Assembly: GCA_020650975.1 (NCBI GenBank)
Contig: JAIPMN010048041.1
Coordinates: 1-30,939, forward strand
DNA length: 30,939 nucleotides
Origin: Apostichopus californicus
Taxonomy: Eukaryota > Echinodermata > Holothuroidea > Aspidochirotida > Stichopodidae
Direction of reading: 5' to 3'
Shown: positions 28,001 through 30,939 of the stretch, one piece after another
How positions within the stretch are numbered: position 1 is the first letter of the stretch
Layout: each line of letters opens with the position of its first letter
Notes under the pieces: generated by a model
Seen by the model: only the letters and a program-made list of their open reading frames with translations
Database searches by the model: none
Told to the model about the DNA's origin: nothing
Program-made: the position numbers and the translations under genes

Positions 28001-30666
28001 CAATACCCCTAGCTCCACCACTGAGTGTTCCATATACGATACACTGTACAGTAAAGTAGGGTAGTGCCTAAACGATACACTGATGATAGGAGATACAGTG
28101 CAACTGACAGTACCATACAGAACACACTATAGGAAAGTACAGTGCTGTAGCGTATAGTGAAATTGCAGTCATAATGCAATTTAACTGTACTGTAGTGTTA
28201 TACAGTCCAATGATGTATAGTACTTCATGCAGTATTAAGCACACTAACAGTACAGTAAAGTTTTGTATGTATAGTTCTGTACAGTTTTCTATACATTGTT
28301 CTATACATTACACTGCAGTACAGTACAGTATAGCAGAACAGTACGCAAACACTTTGATATCTACGAACAACACACTTACACTGTTGAGGACTTACAAACT
28401 ACTGTATGTACAGTACTATGCAAAACAATCACAGTATATACAGTATATAAACAGTGCAGTACACAACAGGACAGAATAGTCAAGTACACATCAACAGAAC
28501 AGTGTGAATGCCATTGTTCATAAATATCCAAAACCAGCCAAGTTTAGGGGTAATTAAGCTACAGTTCATTTAACTACAATGGTATTTTATGTCATATCTC
28601 AATGTAACATGCCAACACCTATTGTTTGCCATCGATGGTTGAGAATCTATTCTTGCTACTTTAACTTGGCTTAAACCAAATTTATTCTTCATAAATAATT
28701 TATTATTTAGTGTATTGATGTTTGGATCTTTAGACAGCTCGTCTCAAGTGAGCAGGAATGTGCATATATATTTGTGTAGTGTCTTCATCAGTTGATGCTT
28801 ATTAATATACAAATTTGCAAATATACCAAGGCAAACGTGGTTGATCATTAAAGGCCGTAAAAATGTCAGAAGCCAAAAATCAGAACTGAAGTGTTTGAGA
28901 AGATCTGGCATTGAATCCATTCATTTATTTGAGAACAGTACAGGTCTGTATGTCATGAATGATGCATGTATCAGCCACTCACTTTGATCCGATGAAGCTA
29001 GATAATTTGGACGTGATGAGGCATTTTTTAGCCTTCTTGAACAAGATTACTTTCATTTTAATAGTCCGTTTGATATAAAACGGAAATGATTTTCCACATT
29101 GGTTCCAGGAATTATGCAGTGTCATAGTTAAAGTTGACTTGCAGTTTTACAAATTCAATTTCTTAAAATGTATCACATTAGGGAGAAAGCAGATGATTGT
29201 GGTTTTGTAGCGTAACTGTAGCAACCTGTGTTTGATTGCATCAAATAGTAATTCTGCTAATTCAGTCTTGAAACAGCTCAATGGTAGCCTACTGATCATA
29301 CTTCATACTTGTGTCCCATAGATCTGAGCTGACCATGTTTGGAACAAATAAACTATCATTTATAAATCTTATTAACTGTGTAATCCTATTTAGCATTTAT
29401 GCAAACAAGGGATGGTCTGTACATATATGTATGCAGTAGACCTACAGTACAGTACATGTGTACTATTGGTTAATAGCATAAATGCTATAATGCTACAGTG
29501 TACACCGTATACATGAAGTTTTAAACCGTGCTCATTGCTCATTGGATGTCTTACTTGAAGACCAGTAAATGTTCTGTCGATCGTGCATGTATGTCCCTTC
29601 CTGTTAAATGCGCATTGTAAAGTCATGTGGCTTGAGTGGAAACGGCTATGCAGTGTGGACTAAATTGCATGTTTGTCGTTTGTGTATCGTATACGAAATT
29701 GTTCAACAAGTTTTCCCAAAGATCTATAATTTCCTTCAGTCTGTATGCAAAATCTAGTGTTGCATTAAGTCCGTAACTAAGATGATGATGATGCTTCACA
29801 TGCAAAATTTGTTGATTCATTGATATATACTAAACCATCAAAACGTTATAATTATTGACCAAACGTTATATTAATATTGAAATACGTAGCTTACCCGTCA
29901 TGAAATGTGTTCCCGCTGTTTCTGGCTTATGCCTGGCTGTCTTTGCGTAGAGCATTTGGCCATTTCTTTAAGCGATCTGAATGTGTAAGGGTTACAGTAT
30001 CTTAATAGTTTAGAAAATATCCTTGATTTGCAATATTTATGCACAATTATGCAGTTTAACCTTAATTATACAGTGTGTACACAAGTACTATATGTTTTCA
30101 CTCCATTCGCTGAAATTTTGGCCTAAGGTTAGGTAAAATCCTGGTTATCCGATCGACAGAATTCTTCACCTTAACAGTTACTGTAAGAACGATCTTACTT
30201 CGGGGTATAATTACATTCAGATTGAACATCCATGTCTTGAAATTGTTAGTTGTTGAAAGCATGAGTCAGTCATGTGATATAAGTGTTACTCATTTTCCTT
30301 TGCCTCTTGCCTCCTTTGAAGAAATTTAAGCTCTTTGTATGTCAACAGAGTTCCTCTTCGAATTCCATGTCTTTCCATGCTTTTCTCGAAGTACACAGAA
30401 ATGTCTCATTCCATGTTACTTCATCTACCCAAATTGGAAGAAATACTGCTCATATATCTTGCAATTTATTTATTTTTCTGTTTGGTAGAAAAGCACAGAG
30501 AGGTTGCTCGGAGTCCAGGGAGGAGTAATAAAGGCTACTCGCCAATCAACAAACAGCCAAAGAGATCTGCATTAATATCAAGACAGAGATTAGCTGTCCC
30601 TTGGAAAACATCGGCACTGGATAGAGAGCCCAGTGAGCAGCCATTGGTATCTATAGATAGTGAAAG
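21953..30666 (+). CDS. FAM219A/B-like protein, 5' part (three coding exons, gene runs off the window)
   Basis: Three exons (21953-22009, 22871-22985, 30489-30666) join in phase to give 116 residues plus two bases of the next codon. Function in animals is unknown; the family is small (human FAM219A about 185 residues) and has no known catalytic domain. Residues 54-75 (LQKKIEKHREVARSPGRSNK) align with the human segment LQVKLEKQRELARKGSLKNG. Then SPINKQPK matches SPVNQQPK, RQRLAVP matches RTRLVVP, and EQPLVSIDSE matches EKPLVALDTD. The first 50 residues are Ser/Thr/Asn-rich and not conserved, with an SGYSTS stretch. The missing part should carry the acidic SDDDFD block and the Cys-rich C-terminus. 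No signal peptide or membrane segment is visible. The gene is divergent from DNAI1, as in vertebrates. Family assignment comes from recalled sequence; paralogue identity (A or B) cannot be decided. Confidence 0.85.
22010..22870 (+). other. FAM219-like intron 1
   Basis: AT-rich, with no gene or clear repeat seen. Confidence 0.75.
22871..22985 (+). CDS. FAM219-like coding exon 2
   Basis: Encodes residues 20-57, Ser/Asn/Glu-rich and ending in RPSSLQKKI, the start of the conserved family block. It begins ATGATG, so translation could also start here. Acceptor TTACTTTCAG and donor TTG|GTAAGT are both good; the exon ends after the first base of codon 58. Confidence 0.82.
24107..24150. repeat. Short CTTTCTTTG tandem repeat
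   Basis: CTTTCTTTGTACTC appears twice with a shortened copy (CTTTCTTTGTTTC) between. A simple pyrimidine-rich repeat within FAM219-like intron 2. Confidence 0.6.
26471..26725. repeat. Probable dispersed SINE-like repeat
   Basis: The stretch contains AGGGCACTTTATC, a CATTGCCTC segment and CCAGGTGTATAAATGGGGAC, a combination I associate with dispersed repeats in marine invertebrate genomes. Its composition differs from its AT-rich surroundings. Boundaries, strand and family are uncertain; no clear pol III A and B boxes or A-tail were found. Confidence 0.4.
27620..27627. repeat. Left target-site duplication of the hAT-like element
   Basis: AGTGTGCC directly precedes the transposon's CAGT end. 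The partner copy at 28024-28031 is AGTGTTCC, one mismatch. Confidence 0.7.
27628..28023. mobile_element. hAT-like non-autonomous DNA transposon (396 bp)
   Basis: The ends form imperfect terminal inverted repeats: the left starts CAGTAGCGGAGC, and the right read inward is CAGTGGTGGAGC; both reach a TCAGGGGGGG run. Flanks AGTGTGCC (27620-27627) and AGTGTTCC (28024-28031) agree at 7 of 8 bases, as expected for the 8-base target duplication of hAT elements. There is no transposase frame, so it is a MITE-type element. Internally there is a G-run/C-run hairpin (27649-27679) and a second inverted repeat (27861-27870 with 27877-27885). It is far richer in GC than its surroundings. Confidence 0.8.
28024..28031. 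repeat. Right target-site duplication of the hAT-like element
   Basis: AGTGTTCC directly follows the transposon's ACTG end and matches the left copy at 7 of 8 bases. Confidence 0.7.
28032..28510. repeat. Degenerate ACAGT/ACTGT-rich low-complexity tract
   Basis: I count about 16 ACAGT and 5 ACTGT pentamers in under 500 bases, often chained as ACAGTACAGTA. There is no fixed period. A 101-residue open frame at 28174-28479 is composed of the same motif and is not credible as a gene. Traces of the motif continue left of the transposon (27590-27625) and recur near 29441-29500. Confidence 0.65.
30489..30666 (+). CDS. FAM219-like coding exon 3
   Basis: Completes codon 58 and encodes residues 59-116, the conserved core of the family (KHREVAR, SPINKQPK, RLAVP, PLVSIDSE). 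Acceptor TTTGGTAG and donor AAAG|GTAGGT; two bases of the next codon precede the donor. An adjacent GT four bases on is a less likely donor. Confidence 0.86.
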
Positions 30667-30856
30667 GTAGGTGGCGTGTTCATCCTACAGTAGGTGCATT
30701 GATTTACTTCCTGTGTGACAGCGGGGAATAAGCTTGATGGAGCTGCAGGTGGCGGATATTACAGCAGAGTAATGAGGAGGAAGTCAGAAAAGATGCAAAG
30801 TAGACAAGCAAATTATGCAGAATGGAAGCCACAGAGGGAAGGAATCTGACGTCAGG

Positions 30857-30939
30857 GAGGGGTAGGGAGATAGGGAAAACAGAGGGGTAGGGAGGGGAAA
30901 TAGAGGGGTAGGGAGACTGACTTCACAGAGGGGTAGGGA
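30857..30939. repeat. Tandem GAGGGGTAGGGAG repeats at the right edge
   Basis: The 13-base word occurs at 30857, 30882, 30903 and, cut by the window end, at 30928. The surrounding CTGACNTCA words also repeat. It lies in the intron after FAM219-like exon 3 and is G-quadruplex-capable. Confidence 0.75.

Larger units (their letters stand above)
22986..30488 (+). other. FAM219-like intron 2 (7.5 kb)
   Basis: Holds the CTTTCTTTG repeat, the SINE-like repeat, the hAT-like element and the ACAGT-rich tract. A 65-codon open frame at 26802-26999 follows an acceptor-like ATTTATAG and ends just before an AATAAA, but it has no recognisable relative. The rest is featureless AT-rich sequence. Confidence 0.75.

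Noticed and set aside
28174-28479. 101-codon open frame
   Set aside because: It consists almost entirely of the ACAGT-rich repeat, giving a Ser/Tyr/Val/Cys-rich product with no codon structure.

Overview
This is eukaryotic nuclear DNA from an intron-rich, AT-rich animal genome. It holds one essentially complete gene and the first part of a second, arranged head to head. The proteins they encode look like animal axonemal dynein and FAM219 family members. The dispersed-repeat debris, TAGGCCTA-rich stretches and AT-rich introns suggest a marine invertebrate, perhaps an echinoderm or other non-vertebrate deuterostome. That placement is an inference of low confidence; nothing here fixes the species.

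Positions 2181-20416, minus strand: an orthologue of axonemal outer-arm dynein intermediate chain 1 (DNAI1, the Chlamydomonas IC78 class). I could assemble 20 coding exons from start ATG to stop codon. They join in phase to give a 710-residue protein; human DNAI1 is about 699. The order is a divergent N-terminus, a conserved helical/dynein-assembly segment, a low-complexity Glu/Lys linker, a conserved block with SQT-type light-chain-binding motifs, and a C-terminal WD40 propeller. One exon, the 27-base exon 8, is only tentatively placed. Candidate poly(A) signals lie about 85-100 bases past the stop.

Positions 20417-21951: a comparatively CpG-rich interval between the divergent genes, presumably a shared or bidirectional promoter. 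It holds an NRF1-like palindrome and a partial RFX X-box-like site about 100 bases upstream of the DNAI1 start codon.

Positions 21953-30666, plus strand: the first three recognised coding exons of a FAM219A/B-like gene, 116 complete codons plus a split codon. The rest of the gene lies beyond the right edge. Its 7.5-kb second intron holds a 396-base hAT-like non-autonomous transposon with a near-perfect 8-base target duplication, an ACAGT-rich low-complexity tract, and a probable SINE-like repeat.

Positions 1-2080 contain no gene I can support. DNAI1 and FAM219A are also adjacent and divergent in the human genome (from memory), so this pairing looks like an ancient microsyntenic block joining a motile-cilium gene to a small protein of unknown function. 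That is the main finding. No previously undescribed enzymatic, defence or mobile system was found. The other points of interest are repeats, possible RNA structures around exons, and regulatory motifs.
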